Assembly: GCA_000509225.1 (NCBI GenBank)
Contig: BAOK01000002.1
Coordinates: forward strand, 66,496 to 130,495
Length of the DNA: 64,000 bases
Reading direction: 5' to 3'
DNA from: Parvibaculaceae bacterium Mf 1.05b.01
GTDB lineage: Bacteria > Pseudomonadota > Alphaproteobacteria > Parvibaculales > Parvibaculaceae
The position numbers and the translations under genes are program-made. Position 1 is the stretch's first letter. Every line of letters starts with the position of its first letter. The notes beneath the pieces were generated by a model. The model saw only the letters and a list, made by a program, of their open reading frames with translations, searched no databases and was not told where the DNA came from. Of this stretch, positions 27,151 through 36,664 are shown piece after piece.

Positions 27151-28679
27151 GTCTGGTTGGCTCCTTGATCAAGATGGGTTGAGACAAGCGTCGCAGACAG
27201 AGAGTTTGCAAACCCCCTGTCGATGGTCACTTCAGCAAAATGCCCAAACGCTGCTTCTGGCGCCTCTACATGCACGGACTGAAGATAGGGTGAGCGGCCG
27301 ACCAGCTGACCGTCCTTTTTTCCACGTCGGTCCAGGAGCACGCTCATTGTGCGACCCTCGCAGGATTGATTGAACGCTGCCTGATCGATGTTCAGCTTTT
27401 CCTGCAGACGGGCCAAGCGTTCGGCCTTAACAGCCTCTTCGACCTGCACCGTTTCTCCTGCTGCCGGTGTTCCTGGCCGCGGTGAATATTTGAACGAATA
27501 GGCCTGTGCGTATCCAACCTCACCGACGAGAGACAGAGTGTCCTCGAAGTCCTGATCTGCCTCTCCCGGGAAGCCAACAATAAAGTCAGATGACAGAGCA
27601 ATATCAGGGCGCGCTTCACGAATACGCTCGATCAGGCGCAGATAGGAGGCAGCATCATGCTGCCTGTTCATCGCGGTGAGAATATTGTTCGAGCCCGACT
27701 GAACCGGCAGATGCAGATAAGGCATCAGAACATCCACTTCGCCATGGGCGCGGATCAGCTCATCATCCATGTCTCGCGGGTGGCTGGTCGTGTATCGAAG
27801 ACGGTCAATGCCATCAATCTCCGCCAGCGCATAGATCAGACGCCCGAGGGACCAGTCTTTTCCATCCGATCCTTCCCCGTGATAGGCGTTGACGTTCTGG
27901 CCGAGGAGCGTGATTTCGCGCACACCACCGGCCACCAGATCTTTCGCTTCCTGGATGACTTTGGCAACGGGTCTCGAAAACTCTGCGCCCCGCGTATAAG
28001 GAACCACACAGAAGGCACAGAATTTGTCACAGCCTTCCTGAACGGTAAGAAATGCGGTTCGGCCGCGCGCAATGGTTTTCTTCTTCTCCGGCGCGGGCAA
28101 GGCGTCGAATTTGTCTTCGACCGGAAAATCCGTCTCGACGATGCCGTGTGAGCCATTGTCTGTGCGCTTCAGGAGGTCAGGCAGGCGGTGATAACTCTGC
28201 GGACCGAAGACGAGGTCAACGACCGGTGCACGGCGGACCATCTCTTCCCCTTCAGCCTGAGCGACACAGCCAGCAACGCCGATGGTCATCGACCCGCCGT
28301 GGCGTTCACGCTCCTCCTTCAGGGCGCGTAAGCGGCCTAGCTCCGAGTAAACTTTCTCGGCGGCCTTTTCGCGGATGTGGCAGGTGTTCAGAATGACGAG
28401 GTCGGCGGTTGCCGGGTCCAGTGTTTCAGCATAACCAGCCGGTGCCAGTACGTCCGCCATGCGGTCGCTATCATAGACATTCATCTGGCAGCCATAGGTC
28501 TTAATGAAAACCGATTTCTTTTCGGTCCCCGTGACGGATTGTGCTGACTCCTGGTCAGCCAGTCGGTCTGGGGTCTCACTCAAATGATTTGGCACTTCGG
28601 CGCTTTGAACTCCGCTCGGATGCTGCTCTAGCTGGTTGGTCTTATCGCACTTCCCGTCGGCGGACTGGGTCCACATCAC
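27147..28679 (-). CDS. miaB: tRNA-2-methylthio-N6-dimethylallyladenosine synthase
   Basis: 510 residues. The UPF0004 domain supplies Cys64 ([13 protein letters not shown]), Cys100 (NTCHIREKA) and the AGCVAQ cysteine for the auxiliary cluster; the radical SAM motif CDKFCAFC comes next, and a TRAM domain (about 425-500) closes the protein. It adds methylthio at position 2 of i6A37 in tRNAs. The first 50 residues are an unconserved polar extension. No ATG, GTG or TTG obvious near residue 53 offers a shorter start, so the 28679 ATG is kept with some doubt. Confidence 0.93.
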   Translation of the reverse strand: MMWTQSADGKCDKTNQLEQHPSGVQSAEVPNHLSETPDRLADQESAQSVTGTEKKSVFIKTYGCQMNVYDSDRMADVLAPAGYAETLDPATADLVILNTCHIREKAAEKVYSELGRLRALKEERERHGGSMTIGVAGCVAQAEGEEMVRRAPVVDLVFGPQSYHRLPDLLKRTDNGSHGIVETDFPVEDKFDALPAPEKKKTIARGRTAFLTVQEGCDKFCAFCVVPYTRGAEFSRPVAKVIQEAKDLVAGGVREITLLGQNVNAYHGEGSDGKDWSLGRLIYALAEIDGIDRLRYTTSHPRDMDDELIRAHGEVDVLMPYLHLPVQSGSNNILTAMNRQHDAASYLRLIERIREARPDIALSSDFIVGFPGEADQDFEDTLSLVGEVGYAQAYSFKYSPRPGTPAAGETVQVEEAVKAERLARLQEKLNIDQAAFNQSCEGRTMSVLLDRRGKKDGQLVGRSPYLQSVHVEAPEAAFGHFAEVTIDRGFANSLSATLVSTHLDQGANQT

Positions 28680-28753
28680 CTGGAAACGCTCTAGACCGGA
28701 TCATATAGAGCCAATCGCTTAATATTACCATGACGGAAGGGTTTTCGGCAGGC

Positions 28754-29641
28754 CTATTCGGCTGCAATGGTGGGCCGGCTTTTCTGGTCAGAATGCCCAG
28801 TAGGAGCCGGATTTTCGTCCTCTGGCTCTGCCTCGGTGGTCGGCACCTCTCCTGCTATCGCCCGTTTCATGCCGATACTCGACTGCGCCTCACAATAGGC
28901 CGCGAGCTTTTTCCGGTTGCCGTGGGTGTCGACGGTTACCGGTTCATGGAACTCTACAACAACTTCAAACGGACCAAGACCAAAGGCCTCCCAGAGGTGC
29001 GGGCCTAAATCCATGTCGCCATACCAGGCGAAATAGGGGCGAAACTGACGTCCCATGGGCATGCCGCAGAGCTTTGTATAGGTGATGGAAACCGGCTGAA
29101 CATGGACCGGCTTGGCGTCTTCCCCCGCCCCAACGGCCATTTGGGCGACGGCCATGAGCGCGCTCTTGAACGGCAGAACCCGGTTGCCATCACTAGAGGT
29201 TCCTTCTGGGAAGAGTACCAGCGTATCGCCGCCGGAAATCCGGTCATGGATCTCATTTGCTGTGGCGGCAGCCTTCGTCCGACGCTCCCGGTCCACAAAG
29301 ACCGTTTCCTGCAAGCGGGCCAGGGTGCCAAAGAAGGGCCAGGCCGCAACTTCTTTCTTCGCGACAAAGGAAAGTGGCGTCACCGACCCCAGAACAGGAA
29401 TGTCTAGATAAGAATTATGGTTGGACGCGATGAGGCACGGCCCGTCCCTAAAAGGCGTTCCACGCACCGTCACTTCAATGCCGATAATCCCACAAAGAAT
29501 ACGGTGAAACCGAACAGGCAGTTTTTTGGCATAGGGGCGGTTGAGCTTGACGCCCAGCCATTGCACCGGCGTTATCATCAAGGCCGTCATGACAAAAAGG
29601 AAGAGTTTGCTTCCAGCGCGAACATTTTTCACGAGACCCAT
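28754..29641 (-). CDS. plsC: 1-acyl-sn-glycerol-3-phosphate acyltransferase
   Basis: 295 residues. One N-terminal hydrophobic helix (12-35) precedes the PlsC domain: His75-x4-Asp80 in NHNSYLD and FPEGTSSDG near 140. It acylates lysophosphatidic acid to phosphatidic acid on the inner membrane. The C-terminal 60 residues are Glu/Pro-rich and variable. It lies between fur and miaB, the usual place in Hyphomicrobiales. A second LPLAT cannot be excluded elsewhere. The 50 bp to fur hold no terminator. Confidence 0.9.
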   Translation of the reverse strand: MGLVKNVRAGSKLFLFVMTALMITPVQWLGVKLNRPYAKKLPVRFHRILCGIIGIEVTVRGTPFRDGPCLIASNHNSYLDIPVLGSVTPLSFVAKKEVAAWPFFGTLARLQETVFVDRERRTKAAATANEIHDRISGGDTLVLFPEGTSSDGNRVLPFKSALMAVAQMAVGAGEDAKPVHVQPVSITYTKLCGMPMGRQFRPYFAWYGDMDLGPHLWEAFGLGPFEVVVEFHEPVTVDTHGNRKKLAAYCEAQSSIGMKRAIAGEVPTTEAEPEDENPAPTGHSDQKSRPTIAAE

Positions 29642-29691
29642 CCTCCCGCTCCCCTACCCATCAGGTGGCACGCCGCGCGGCAGTTTCACCG

Positions 29692-30162
29692 CTACTTGGT
29701 GCTGGGAGCCTTTTTTGAATCGGCGAGCGGAATGCCATAGAGCTCCAACCGGTGATCGACCAAGTTAAAGCCCAGCTCACGCGCAACAATCTGCTGAAGC
29801 CGTTCGATTTCATCATTGTGAAACTCGATGACTTCCCCCGTCTGCAAATTGATCAAATGATCATGGTGTTCTTCAGTGACCTGCTCATATCGAGAGCGAC
29901 CGTCCCGGAAATCATGCCGCTCCAGAATGCCTGCCTCTTCAAACAGGCGAACGGTCCGATAAACAGTGGCAATCGAAATCTTGTTGTCGATGGCCGCAGA
30001 TCGGCGATAGACCTCCTCCACATCAGGATGGTCACTTGCCATGGACAGAATGCGCGCAATCACACGGCGCTGCTCCGTCATCCGCATGCCTTTTTTGACA
30101 CACAGATCCTCGATGCGCTGAGGATCATCGTCTGCAGATTTGATGCGTTCTGTTTCAGGCAT
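29692..30162 (-). CDS. fur: Fur/Mur-family metal-responsive repressor
   Basis: 156 residues from ATG 30162; a TTG at 30201 is an alternative. The winged helix reads MRMTEQRRVIARIL and SIATVYRTVRLFEEAGILERH, and the metal site reads EEHHDHLINLQTGEVIEF and EIERLQQIVARELGFNLVDH. It lacks the C-terminal CxxC structural zinc pairs, as do alphaproteobacterial Fur/Mur proteins, which respond to manganese or iron. It is distinct from the Irr-like gene at 4717: here the HHDH motif and longer dimer domain are classical. It lies between rimI and plsC. Confidence 0.92.
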   Translation of the reverse strand: MPETERIKSADDDPQRIEDLCVKKGMRMTEQRRVIARILSMASDHPDVEEVYRRSAAIDNKISIATVYRTVRLFEEAGILERHDFRDGRSRYEQVTEEHHDHLINLQTGEVIEFHNDEIERLQQIVARELGFNLVDHRLELYGIPLADSKKAPSTK

Positions 30163-30225
30163 CTCTTGTCGTTCCGGCCGCCACTGTTGAAAGTTGTCCA
30201 AGTTTAGTCTTTTGGGTCTTCCTTG

Positions 30226-30678
30226 TCACCCAACGACACGCTTCATTGTCAGGGAATCGACGCGCGTCCCATCTTCCCGCTTGTAATAGGCGGCACGCCG
30301 ACCGACCACCTCAAATTCTGAGCTTCGATAGAGTCTGAGCGCGGCCTCATTGTCCTCCGCCACATCAAGAAAGACCGTTGAGACACCCTCTTCAAGCATT
30401 ATCCCCAGAAGAAATGTGCCAATGCCTGTGCCTCGCGCCTCTGGCAGCACACCAATAGTGAGGATCTCCGCCTCTCCGTCAATCGCGCGCATCAAGATGA
30501 AACCAACCGGCTGATCTGAGGCGCGGTCGGTCGCGATGACACCGTGCATGCCAGGTGTTGCAAAGAGGGAGGCCATGCTTTCGGGTGACCAGGCTTCGCT
30601 GAAACAATGGCCGTGCAATGCTGACAATATCTCAGCATGGGTGCCCTTTACCTGTTCTATGCGAAGCGCGTCACTCAC
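30226..30678 (-). CDS. rimI: Ribosomal-protein-alanine N-acetyltransferase RimI
   Basis: 150 residues of GNAT fold. The acetyl-CoA loop ILTIGVLPEARGTGIGTFLL is followed by VFLDVAEDNEAALRLYRSSEFEVVGRRAAYY, the RimI signature. It acetylates the N-terminus of ribosomal protein S18 in E. coli; the wider family acetylates other proteins. The start is a GTG overlapping the tsaB stop as GTGA, the conserved tsaB-rimI pairing. Confidence 0.9.
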   Translation of the reverse strand: MSDALRIEQVKGTHAEILSALHGHCFSEAWSPESMASLFATPGMHGVIATDRASDQPVGFILMRAIDGEAEILTIGVLPEARGTGIGTFLLGIMLEEGVSTVFLDVAEDNEAALRLYRSSEFEVVGRRAAYYKREDGTRVDSLTMKRVVG

Positions 30679-31373
30679 GAGGGTTCACTCGGGGATGCGG
30701 TCAACGGCTTCTTTGGCAGCTTGGCGTCCGGCGCGCGCAGGTAGAGCGGCCCTGGTAATTCTTCCGTTTCCGTTGGGCGGTCCGCTGCGATCTCGGCTAC
30801 CACCCGCGCATCGGGAAGCGCGGCGGCAGAGGCAAGAGCAATAGTGTGGACGTGGCTTGTCAATCGATCACGCACGAGTGCCGCCCCCGTCCCAACGCAT
30901 ATGAGAGCCCGATCGGGAACATGGGTGGCGACCTCATCCAGAGACACCAAGGCCGCTTCAGTGATACTCGCGCCACTTGCTGCAAAGCATTGAAGATAGG
31001 CTTCGTTCCGCCGAGCATCGAAAGTTGCGACGATTGCCGCGTCTTCCTTTGTCTCTCGCCTCACAGGCCAAGCGATGGCTTCGAGCGTCGTGACTCCGAT
31101 CAGCGGTTTGCCTGCCGCCACAGCCAATCCGCGCGCAGTCGCAAGCCCGACGCGCAGCCCGGTAAAAGTGCCAGGCCCCACGGTTACCGCAAACGCATCC
31201 AGATCCTCAAAGGCGAACCCTGCTTCTGCTTGAACCTCTTCAATCATCGGCACCAGGGCTTCGGCATGGCCCTTGGGCATGGGTGACAAGCGGTGCGCCG
31301 CGACAGCGCCATCCCGCCACAGAGCGACGGAGCAGGCAGCCTGTCCGGTATCAATAGCGAGAAGAGAGGTCAT
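30675..31373 (-). CDS. tsaB: tRNA threonylcarbamoyladenosine modification protein TsaB
   Basis: 232 residues of ASKHA fold: LAIDTGQAACSVALW at the start, then the conserved AVTVGPGTFTGLRVGLATARGLA segment. TsaB is the inactive partner that activates TsaD in making t6A37 in tRNAs. ATG start with GAGAGG upstream. It overlaps rimI by 4 bp. Confidence 0.95.
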   Translation of the reverse strand: MTSLLAIDTGQAACSVALWRDGAVAAHRLSPMPKGHAEALVPMIEEVQAEAGFAFEDLDAFAVTVGPGTFTGLRVGLATARGLAVAAGKPLIGVTTLEAIAWPVRRETKEDAAIVATFDARRNEAYLQCFAASGASITEAALVSLDEVATHVPDRALICVGTGAALVRDRLTSHVHTIALASAAALPDARVVAEIAADRPTETEELPGPLYLRAPDAKLPKKPLTASPSEPS

Positions 31374-31396
31374 GTTTTTGGATTCAGTGGCAGCTA

Positions 31397-31990
31397 TCAG
31401 ACGATGGAACAGGCATCGTCGAATGCGAGGCGCGGTGAGCGCTCAAACATTTCTCTGCTCGCATCCCCATACCCAATATTGCAGATGAAGTTCGCCTTCA
31501 CCTTGCCGTCAGGGAAGAAAGCCTCATTGACCATGTCTGGCACGAAACCGGACATGGGTCCGCAGTCAAGACCCAGCGAGCGGGCGGCGATCATGAAATA
31601 CGCGCCTTGCAGGCTTGAGTTGCGAAAGGCCGTTTCCTGAATGAGCGGATCATTGCCAGCAAACCAATTCCGTGCATCCGGATTGTGTGGGAAGAGTTCC
31701 GGGATCTTTTCAAAGAACTCAAGGTCATAGCCAATGATGGCGCAAGCCGGCGCTTCCTTGGTCTTGCCCTGGTTTTGCGGCAGGAGTGCGGGCATCAGTT
31801 TTTCTTTGGCTTCATCAGAACGCACAAAGACGATCCGAGCGGGTGAACAGTTCGCGCTGGTCGGCCCCATTTTCATGAGATCGTACAGCTCTTTCAGCAT
31901 CTCATCGGAAACGGGTTTGTCCGTCCACGCATTAAATGAGCGCGCGTTTCTGAAAATCGTATCCAGCGCCGCCCCGTCCAACGTCCCCAT
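31397..31990 (-). CDS. Nitroreductase-family protein, RutE/HadB-like
   Basis: 197 residues. It matches the RutE branch of the nitroreductase fold: [11 protein letters not shown] near the start, [16 protein letters not shown], the middle [28 protein letters not shown] and a NIGYGD end. RutE reduces malonic semialdehyde to 3-hydroxypropionate in pyrimidine degradation, but the rest of the rut operon is not here, so this may be a general FMN-dependent detoxification enzyme. It lies 23 bp upstream of tsaB on the same strand. Confidence 0.88.
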   Translation of the reverse strand: MGTLDGAALDTIFRNARSFNAWTDKPVSDEMLKELYDLMKMGPTSANCSPARIVFVRSDEAKEKLMPALLPQNQGKTKEAPACAIIGYDLEFFEKIPELFPHNPDARNWFAGNDPLIQETAFRNSSLQGAYFMIAARSLGLDCGPMSGFVPDMVNEAFFPDGKVKANFICNIGYGDASREMFERSPRLAFDDACSIV

Positions 31991-32025
31991 AGTCTGTCCT
32001 TATCCTTGTGTGCTTCGCGTCGCGA

Positions 32026-32580
32026 TCAAACGGCGCGGACTTCTTCAATTTCCGGCACGAAATGCTTCAGCATGTTTTCAACGCCGTGCTTGAGTGTCTG
32101 TGTTGATGCAGGACACCCCGCACAGGCGCCGACCATGTTGAGATAGACAATGCCTTTATCAAATCCCTGAAAGGTGATGTCTCCGCCATCCTGCGCCACG
32201 ACCGGGCGGACACGCGTGTCGAGCAGCTCTTTGATCTGGCCGACGATCTCGGAATCATCTTCCGTCACTTCATCTGGGTCCGCGCTCGCCGCACCGTCGG
32301 TCATGAGAGGTGCGCCAGATGTGAAATGCTGCATGATGGCGCCCAGAAGAGCTGGCTTAATGTGCTGCCATTCCACCTCACCTTTGGTGATGGTGACAAA
32401 GTCCGCACCAAAAAAGACGCCAGCGACCCCATCGACCTCGAAGAGTGCTTTTGCCAGCGGCGAGCGCTCGGCGGCAGTGGCATTGGGGAAGTCAGCCGCG
32501 TGGCCCTCGCCCAGCACATCCTGGCCGGGCAGGAATTTGAGAGTTGCTGGGTTTGGCGTTGATTCCGTCTGAATAAACAT
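32026..32580 (-). CDS. Nfu/NifU-type iron-sulfur scaffold or carrier
   Basis: 184 residues. An N-terminal Nfu domain (1-90, MFIQTESTPNPATLKFLPG) and a C-terminal NifU-like domain with the CAGCPAS CxxC that holds a [4Fe-4S] cluster as a dimer. Such proteins deliver clusters to client Fe-S enzymes; clients in this window could include MiaB, the two-cluster protein at 2625 and HemW. ATG start with GGAG upstream. A long AT-rich gap (32581-32741) separates it from the stress protein gene and holds a hairpin-like GGCCC/GGGCC dyad at 32603-32642. Confidence 0.93.
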   Translation of the reverse strand: MFIQTESTPNPATLKFLPGQDVLGEGHAADFPNATAAERSPLAKALFEVDGVAGVFFGADFVTITKGEVEWQHIKPALLGAIMQHFTSGAPLMTDGAASADPDEVTEDDSEIVGQIKELLDTRVRPVVAQDGGDITFQGFDKGIVYLNMVGACAGCPASTQTLKHGVENMLKHFVPEIEEVRAV

Positions 32581-32741
32581 GCGCCTGCTCCTTAAATTGC
32601 TTGGCCCCTGATATCCCTTTGATGAAAAAGGGTTTTTGGGCCGTTTCTCACCTCTAAATGGCGGAAATGGCGCTAGTATTCAAGCCCAACCAGACTAGTC
32701 AGGTATTTCAGCCCCCAAATCGGCTGGAAACAGGTAAAAAC

Positions 32742-33266
32742 TCACGCCAGATCGTGGATTTCGTCTTCTGTGAGCGATCCTGGAACCACGGTCACTGGAA
32801 TAGAGAAACCTGCCCCGACACCCGCAGCCGCCATCTGCACCAGGGGACCCGGCCCTTCTTTTTTATCCGTCCCGGCGGCCAGCACCAGAATGGATATGGC
32901 CGGATCTTCCTTGATCATGGCTTTCACAATATCGGCCTTCTTGCCCTCGCGGATTTCAAGCTCCGGCATGAGGCCTGACACCTCGTTCACCCGGGCCGCA
33001 TGGCGGTGAAGAATGCGCTCAGCTTCCTCGCGGGCCTCTTCCTTCATGAGGTTTTCAACACCCAGCCAATGCTCAAAGCCGCCAGGCTCCAGCGCTGCCA
33101 GCAAGACGAGCCCACCCTTTGTGTGGCGCGCACGGCGCGCGGCAAAGTGGATCGCCACTTCACATTCAGATGTCTCATCGACGACGACCAGAAACTTCCG
33201 CCGCTTAATCGGGGCAGCGTCTGTATCTTTCGCCATTTCTGTTTCTTTGGCTGTCATGGGAGACAT
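32742..33266 (-). CDS. Universal stress protein family (UspA-like)
   Basis: 174 residues of Usp fold: RKFLVVVDETSECEVAIHFAARRAR at the start. The usual C-terminal G-x2-G-x9-GS/T nucleotide loop is not clear, so it may be an ATP-independent Usp. Three in-frame ATGs exist (33266, 33257, 33233) and none has a clear ribosome-binding site; the longest is given. Its position between trpS-side genes and nfu is common in Hyphomicrobiales. Function is not more specific than stress tolerance. Confidence 0.85.
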   Translation of the reverse strand: MSPMTAKETEMAKDTDAAPIKRRKFLVVVDETSECEVAIHFAARRARHTKGGLVLLAALEPGGFEHWLGVENLMKEEAREEAERILHRHAARVNEVSGLMPELEIREGKKADIVKAMIKEDPAISILVLAAGTDKKEGPGPLVQMAAAGVGAGFSIPVTVVPGSLTEDEIHDLA

Positions 33267-33318
33267 GCTGCCACCGGTCAGGCGGCGCGTCTACGGCCAA
33301 AAACGCACCAAATCAGCG

Positions 33319-34362
33319 TTACTTCAGCAAAATGTTCGTGATTTCGCGGAGCTGGGTACGGGCGCGCAGCAGGTAGAAGCCCTGTGAGGCCAGGTGACTT
33401 GGTTGGATTTGTGCATCCGGCGCACCGTTCACAACCACCATGGGTGAGAGCATGGCTGCCTTCAGCATGCTGTCGAGCATCTGCTCCCAGGCGGTGTTCA
33501 GCTCGCGCTCGGTGATGAGCGTGTCAAAGTCTTTGCCCAGTGCATCCAGCAACAGATAGTAAGCGTAGAGCTGGCCCTTCACATTGTAGAAGTGATCATC
33601 AGCGGACGTGTCGATGAAACTTCCGGAATTTTCAACAACTGCCTGGTCGAGCACCGCAGACGATGAACCAATATCGAGGGCTATGCGATCGAGCGTTGCC
33701 ATGAGGTTATCACCGCGGCGCTCAAATACGGCTTCGCCTGCGGCGAGGCGCACATTGTATTTGAGAAGCGCATTGCGGGCTTCGCGGTATTGCGCTTCTG
33801 AAGAGGCGCGGGGCATCAACGATACGGACGGGTCCCAGACCCAAACGTCGCCTGCATATTGCAGCAGGCCAGAGGCCGATTGCAGGTCCGGGTCAGCCTG
33901 ACTGGAGCCGCGTGTGCGACCTAACTGGTCAGTGAGTTCAAACGAGAAGCGCGCGAGCGCCGAGACAACGCCCTGCTGATAGTTCGGCATATTGTCGAGG
34001 AAAGCTGACGGCACAAACCAGGGATCGTTTGATGTCCAACGCTTGTCATTGACTTCGCGCTGGATAAGCGCCGCCGTCATCGCCACAGCATGGGACCCGC
34101 CGGGCACCACATCTTCGGCAGCCGGGCGGAAGTTTGGATCGTCTTCAATGTCATTGATCCAAAGACCACCGACCACATAGTAAAGAAACAAGAAAACCAG
34201 GACGCTGATGCCGGTCTTGCGCGCCGCGCCGCCTTTAAAGAAACGGCCGAGATTGCCGATCTTGAGTGAGGGCTTGAATGACGGAAAAGAGCCACCTTTG
34301 CGGTACATCCAGCGATGCTTCAGACGATCTTTGTAACCACCGAGCGTATCACGGAGGGTCAT
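33319..34362 (-). CDS. DUF2333 family inner-membrane protein
   Basis: 347 residues. A basic cytosolic N-terminus is followed by one transmembrane helix at about 50-68 (GISVLVFLFLYYVVGGLW) and a large periplasmic part rich in helices. The whole matches DUF2333, with WTSNDPWFVPSAFLDNMPNYQ as its best-conserved block. The function is unknown. It lies 153 bp downstream of kdsA across a cruciform repeat, so transcription with kdsA is uncertain. Confidence 0.85.
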   Translation of the reverse strand: MTLRDTLGGYKDRLKHRWMYRKGGSFPSFKPSLKIGNLGRFFKGGAARKTGISVLVFLFLYYVVGGLWINDIEDDPNFRPAAEDVVPGGSHAVAMTAALIQREVNDKRWTSNDPWFVPSAFLDNMPNYQQGVVSALARFSFELTDQLGRTRGSSQADPDLQSASGLLQYAGDVWVWDPSVSLMPRASSEAQYREARNALLKYNVRLAAGEAVFERRGDNLMATLDRIALDIGSSSAVLDQAVVENSGSFIDTSADDHFYNVKGQLYAYYLLLDALGKDFDTLITERELNTAWEQMLDSMLKAAMLSPMVVVNGAPDAQIQPSHLASQGFYLLRARTQLREITNILLK

Positions 34363-34404
34363 GTGGCTTCCTTTTTACCCGTTGTTCAACGGCCTTCTAT
34401 GACT

Positions 34405-34447
34405 GCGTTTTCGAACCACAAAAGTCTGCACCTTTTGTTGAAAACGC
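34405..34447. repeat. Dispersed cruciform repeat, copy 4
   Basis: A 43-bp element, perfect 8-bp arms GCGTTTTC (34405-34412) and GAAAACGC (34440-34447), inner ACAAAAG/CTTTTGT stem. It matches the copy at 4081-4123 at 41 of 43 positions although the neighbouring genes differ. It lies between the kdsA stop and the DUF2333 start. Confidence 0.85.
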
Positions 34448-34514
34448 TCTTGGTGAAATGTGGGCGCTTTAACGCTCTTGTTCAAGCGCTGCCACCAAAT
34501 GGTCAAAATACAGA

Positions 34515-35354
34515 TCAGTTACCATTCATGATGGGCTTAACCAGATCGTCCACCGCTTTCACCTGCCCCAGAAGCTTGGGAAGATCCTCAAACGGCAAAG
34601 CACTTGGCCCGTCGCATTTCGCATTGTCCGGGTCTTCATGGGCTTCGAGGAAAAGGGCCGCAACACCTACTGCAACACCGGCGCGCGCCAGATCATAAAT
34701 CTGTTCGCGACGACCGCCGGACGCTTTTGATCCTGGTGCACGGGTTTGCAGCGCATGGGTCACGTCAAAGACAATCGGCACATCATTGTTTTCGTTTTTG
34801 ATGACGCCGAAGCCCAGCATGTCGACCACCAGATTGTCATAACCAAAACTGGAGCCTCGCTCGCAGACCATGATCTGGTCATTGCCGCATGACTTGATCT
34901 TGTCGACAATGTTAGGAATCTGCTGTGGGCTGAGGAATTGCGGCTTCTTCACATTGATCGGCAAACCAGCCTCGGCAATTGCGCGCACAAGATCTGTCTG
35001 GCGCGCAAGGAAGGCCGGGATCTGCAGTACGTCCAAGACTTCCGATGCAGGTTTCACCTGCTCGATCTCGTGAATGTCGGAAATCACCGGCACGCCAAAG
35101 GTCGATTTGATTTCCTGAAAAATCTTCAGGCCTTCATCCAGGCCAGGCCCCCGAAAGGAGTCCACCGATGAGCGGTTCGCTTTGTCGAAGGAGGCTTTGA
35201 AGATGTAGGGCAACCCAAGCTTCGTCGTCTGCTCGATATAGAGCTCTGCCGCCTTCATAGCCATGTCGCGGGACTCAATGACGTTCACGCCACCAATCAA
35301 AGTGAGTGACTGGTCATTGCCTATGTCAATGCCTGCAACGGTGACTGTGTTCAT
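34515..35354 (-). CDS. kdsA: 3-deoxy-8-phosphooctulonate synthase
   Basis: 279 residues from ATG 35354, with AGGAGAG upstream (a GTG one codon earlier is rejected). The TIM-barrel enzyme joins phosphoenolpyruvate and arabinose-5-phosphate to make KDO-8-phosphate for lipid A-core. Asn24 in GGVNVIES replaces the metal-binding Cys of the metal-dependent class, so this is the metal-independent type, as in E. coli. Other motifs: [26 protein letters not shown]. This implies an outer membrane with KDO. The leader carries a GCGCC hairpin. Confidence 0.95.
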   Translation of the reverse strand: MNTVTVAGIDIGNDQSLTLIGGVNVIESRDMAMKAAELYIEQTTKLGLPYIFKASFDKANRSSVDSFRGPGLDEGLKIFQEIKSTFGVPVISDIHEIEQVKPASEVLDVLQIPAFLARQTDLVRAIAEAGLPINVKKPQFLSPQQIPNIVDKIKSCGNDQIMVCERGSSFGYDNLVVDMLGFGVIKNENNDVPIVFDVTHALQTRAPGSKASGGRREQIYDLARAGVAVGVAALFLEAHEDPDNAKCDGPSALPFEDLPKLLGQVKAVDDLVKPIMNGN

Positions 35355-35378
35355 CACGATCTCTCCTAACCAATGACT

Positions 35379-35393
35379 CGCGCCTCAGGCGCG
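35379..35393 (-). promoter_or_regulatory. Hairpin in the kdsA leader related to the nusA repeat
   Basis: CGCGCC-TCA-GGCGCG, a perfect 6-bp stem with 3-base loop, 25 bp upstream of the kdsA ATG and 11 bp before its ribosome-binding site. The neighbourhood (CTCGCGCC, then TTAA) resembles the three repeats before nusA. Confidence 0.5.
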
Positions 35394-35408
35394 TTGCTTA
35401 AATGAGCA

Positions 35409-35441
35409 CCAAAAGTTGCGCCAAGGGTGCGCATCTTTTGG
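35409..35441 (-). other. Long hairpin between trpS and kdsA
   Basis: CCAAAAG (35409-35415) with CTTTTGG (35435-35441), and TGCGC (35417-35421) with GCGCA (35429-35433), one T-T mismatch between, loop of 7. No U-run of note follows, so it may end trpS transcripts by Rho-free pausing or protect the mRNA end. Confidence 0.45.
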
Positions 35442-35472
35442 CACAGTTTGCCAATTCTGAATGCAACACGCC

Positions 35473-36489
35473 TTAGACAAAACCAACAATCTCTTTCACC
35501 TTCGCTAGAATTGGCTGTGCGATTGCATCCGCACGCTCACCGCCACTTTTGAGTACAGAGTCAATGTAAGCCGTGTCCTCCATCAGGCGTGCCATCTCAC
35601 CGGTAATGGGCGAGAGCTTCTCATTGGCAAGCTCTGCAAGGGCTGGCTTGAAGCTGGAGAATTGCGATCCGCCATGTTCCTGAAGCACTGCTTCTTTCGT
35701 CATATCAGCGAGAGCCGCGTAGATGCCTACAAGATTATCTGCTTCGGCACGTTCTTTGAGGCCCTCAAGTTCTGAGGGCAGGGGCTCGGGATCGGTGCGC
35801 GCTTTGCGGATCTTCTTTGCAATATCATCGGCAGAATCCGTCAAGGTGATCCGGCTCATGTCTGAGGGATCTGATTTGGACATTTTTTTGGATCCGTCGC
35901 GCAGGCTCATGACCCGGGTCGCCGCACCCATAATCAAAGGTTCCGGCAAGGGGAAAAATTCTTCGCCGCCGAACGCTGCAAAATCATTGTTGAACTTCTG
36001 GGCAATGTCGCGGGCGAGTTCCAGATGCTGTTTCTGGTCATCCCCCACCGGCACATGAGTGGCGCGATAGGCCAGAATGTCTGCAGCCATCAGCACCGGA
36101 TAGTCGTAGAGACCGACAGAGGCGTTTTCGCGGTTCTTGCCCGCCTTTTCCTTGAACTGGGTCATGCGGTTCAGCCACCCCATGCGCGCCACACAGTTCA
36201 GCACCCAGGTGAGTTCCCCGTGGGCGGATACTTTGGACTGGTTGAAGATCACCTGTTTTTCAGCATCAACACCGGCGGCAATATAGGCGGCGGCGACTTC
36301 ACGTGTGTTGTGGGCCAGTTCTTTTGGATCCTGCCAGACCGTGATCGCGTGCATATCGACAACGCAATAGATGCATTCATGGGTTTCCTGGAGACCCACA
36401 AAATTGCGGATCGCGCCCAGATAGTTTCCCAGATGCAGGTTTCCGGTGGGTTGAACCCCAGAAAACACGCGATTGGTTGGCTGTTCCAT
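35473..36489 (-). CDS. trpS: Tryptophanyl-tRNA synthetase
   Basis: 338 residues, the normal length for bacterial Trp[11 protein letters not shown] is the class I HIGH-type motif and [10 protein letters not shown] the KMSKS loop. ATG 36489 is chosen, with AAGGA 11 bp upstream; an ATG four codons earlier (36501) is possible. The open frame up to 36639 is rejected because it runs through a cruciform repeat. It follows murJ. Translation could be affected by the repeat that lies 28 bp upstream. Confidence 0.95.
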   Translation of the reverse strand: MEQPTNRVFSGVQPTGNLHLGNYLGAIRNFVGLQETHECIYCVVDMHAITVWQDPKELAHNTREVAAAYIAAGVDAEKQVIFNQSKVSAHGELTWVLNCVARMGWLNRMTQFKEKAGKNRENASVGLYDYPVLMAADILAYRATHVPVGDDQKQHLELARDIAQKFNNDFAAFGGEEFFPLPEPLIMGAATRVMSLRDGSKKMSKSDPSDMSRITLTDSADDIAKKIRKARTDPEPLPSELEGLKERAEADNLVGIYAALADMTKEAVLQEHGGSQFSSFKPALAELANEKLSPITGEMARLMEDTAYIDSVLKSGGERADAIAQPILAKVKEIVGFV

Positions 36490-36516
36490 TATTCTACTCA
36501 TCCTTGTTCTCTCATC

Positions 36517-36571
36517 GCGCTTCCCGGGCGGCGAACCCCAAAATCTGACTTGGCACTTCGCCTGGAAGCGC
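36517..36571. repeat. Dispersed cruciform repeat, copy 5, in the trpS leader
   Basis: A 55-bp element with arms GCGCTTCC (36517-36524) and GGAAGCGC (36564-36571) and the inner GGCGAA/TTCGCC stem seen at 9828. It lies 28 bp before the trpS ATG and 94 bp beyond the murJ stop; the loop is longer than in other copies. Confidence 0.75.
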
Positions 36572-36664
36572 TTTGCTGCTGTCGCTTTGGACCACGACAA
36601 CTGAAACGAGGGTATGCGCTGACAGGGCAGGCCTTGCAATACCCGAGATGCGCTTTTCTCAACG

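Noticed and set aside
32603-32642. Terminator between the universal stress protein and nfu genes
   Set aside because: The GGCCC/GGGCC dyad has its T-run on the plus strand, where no gene ends; on the minus strand there is no U-run after the stem.
36490-36639. Longer trpS reading frame (388 residues)
   Set aside because: The extra residues are translated from a cruciform repeat and have no TrpRS similarity. The family starts at the FSGVQPTG region.
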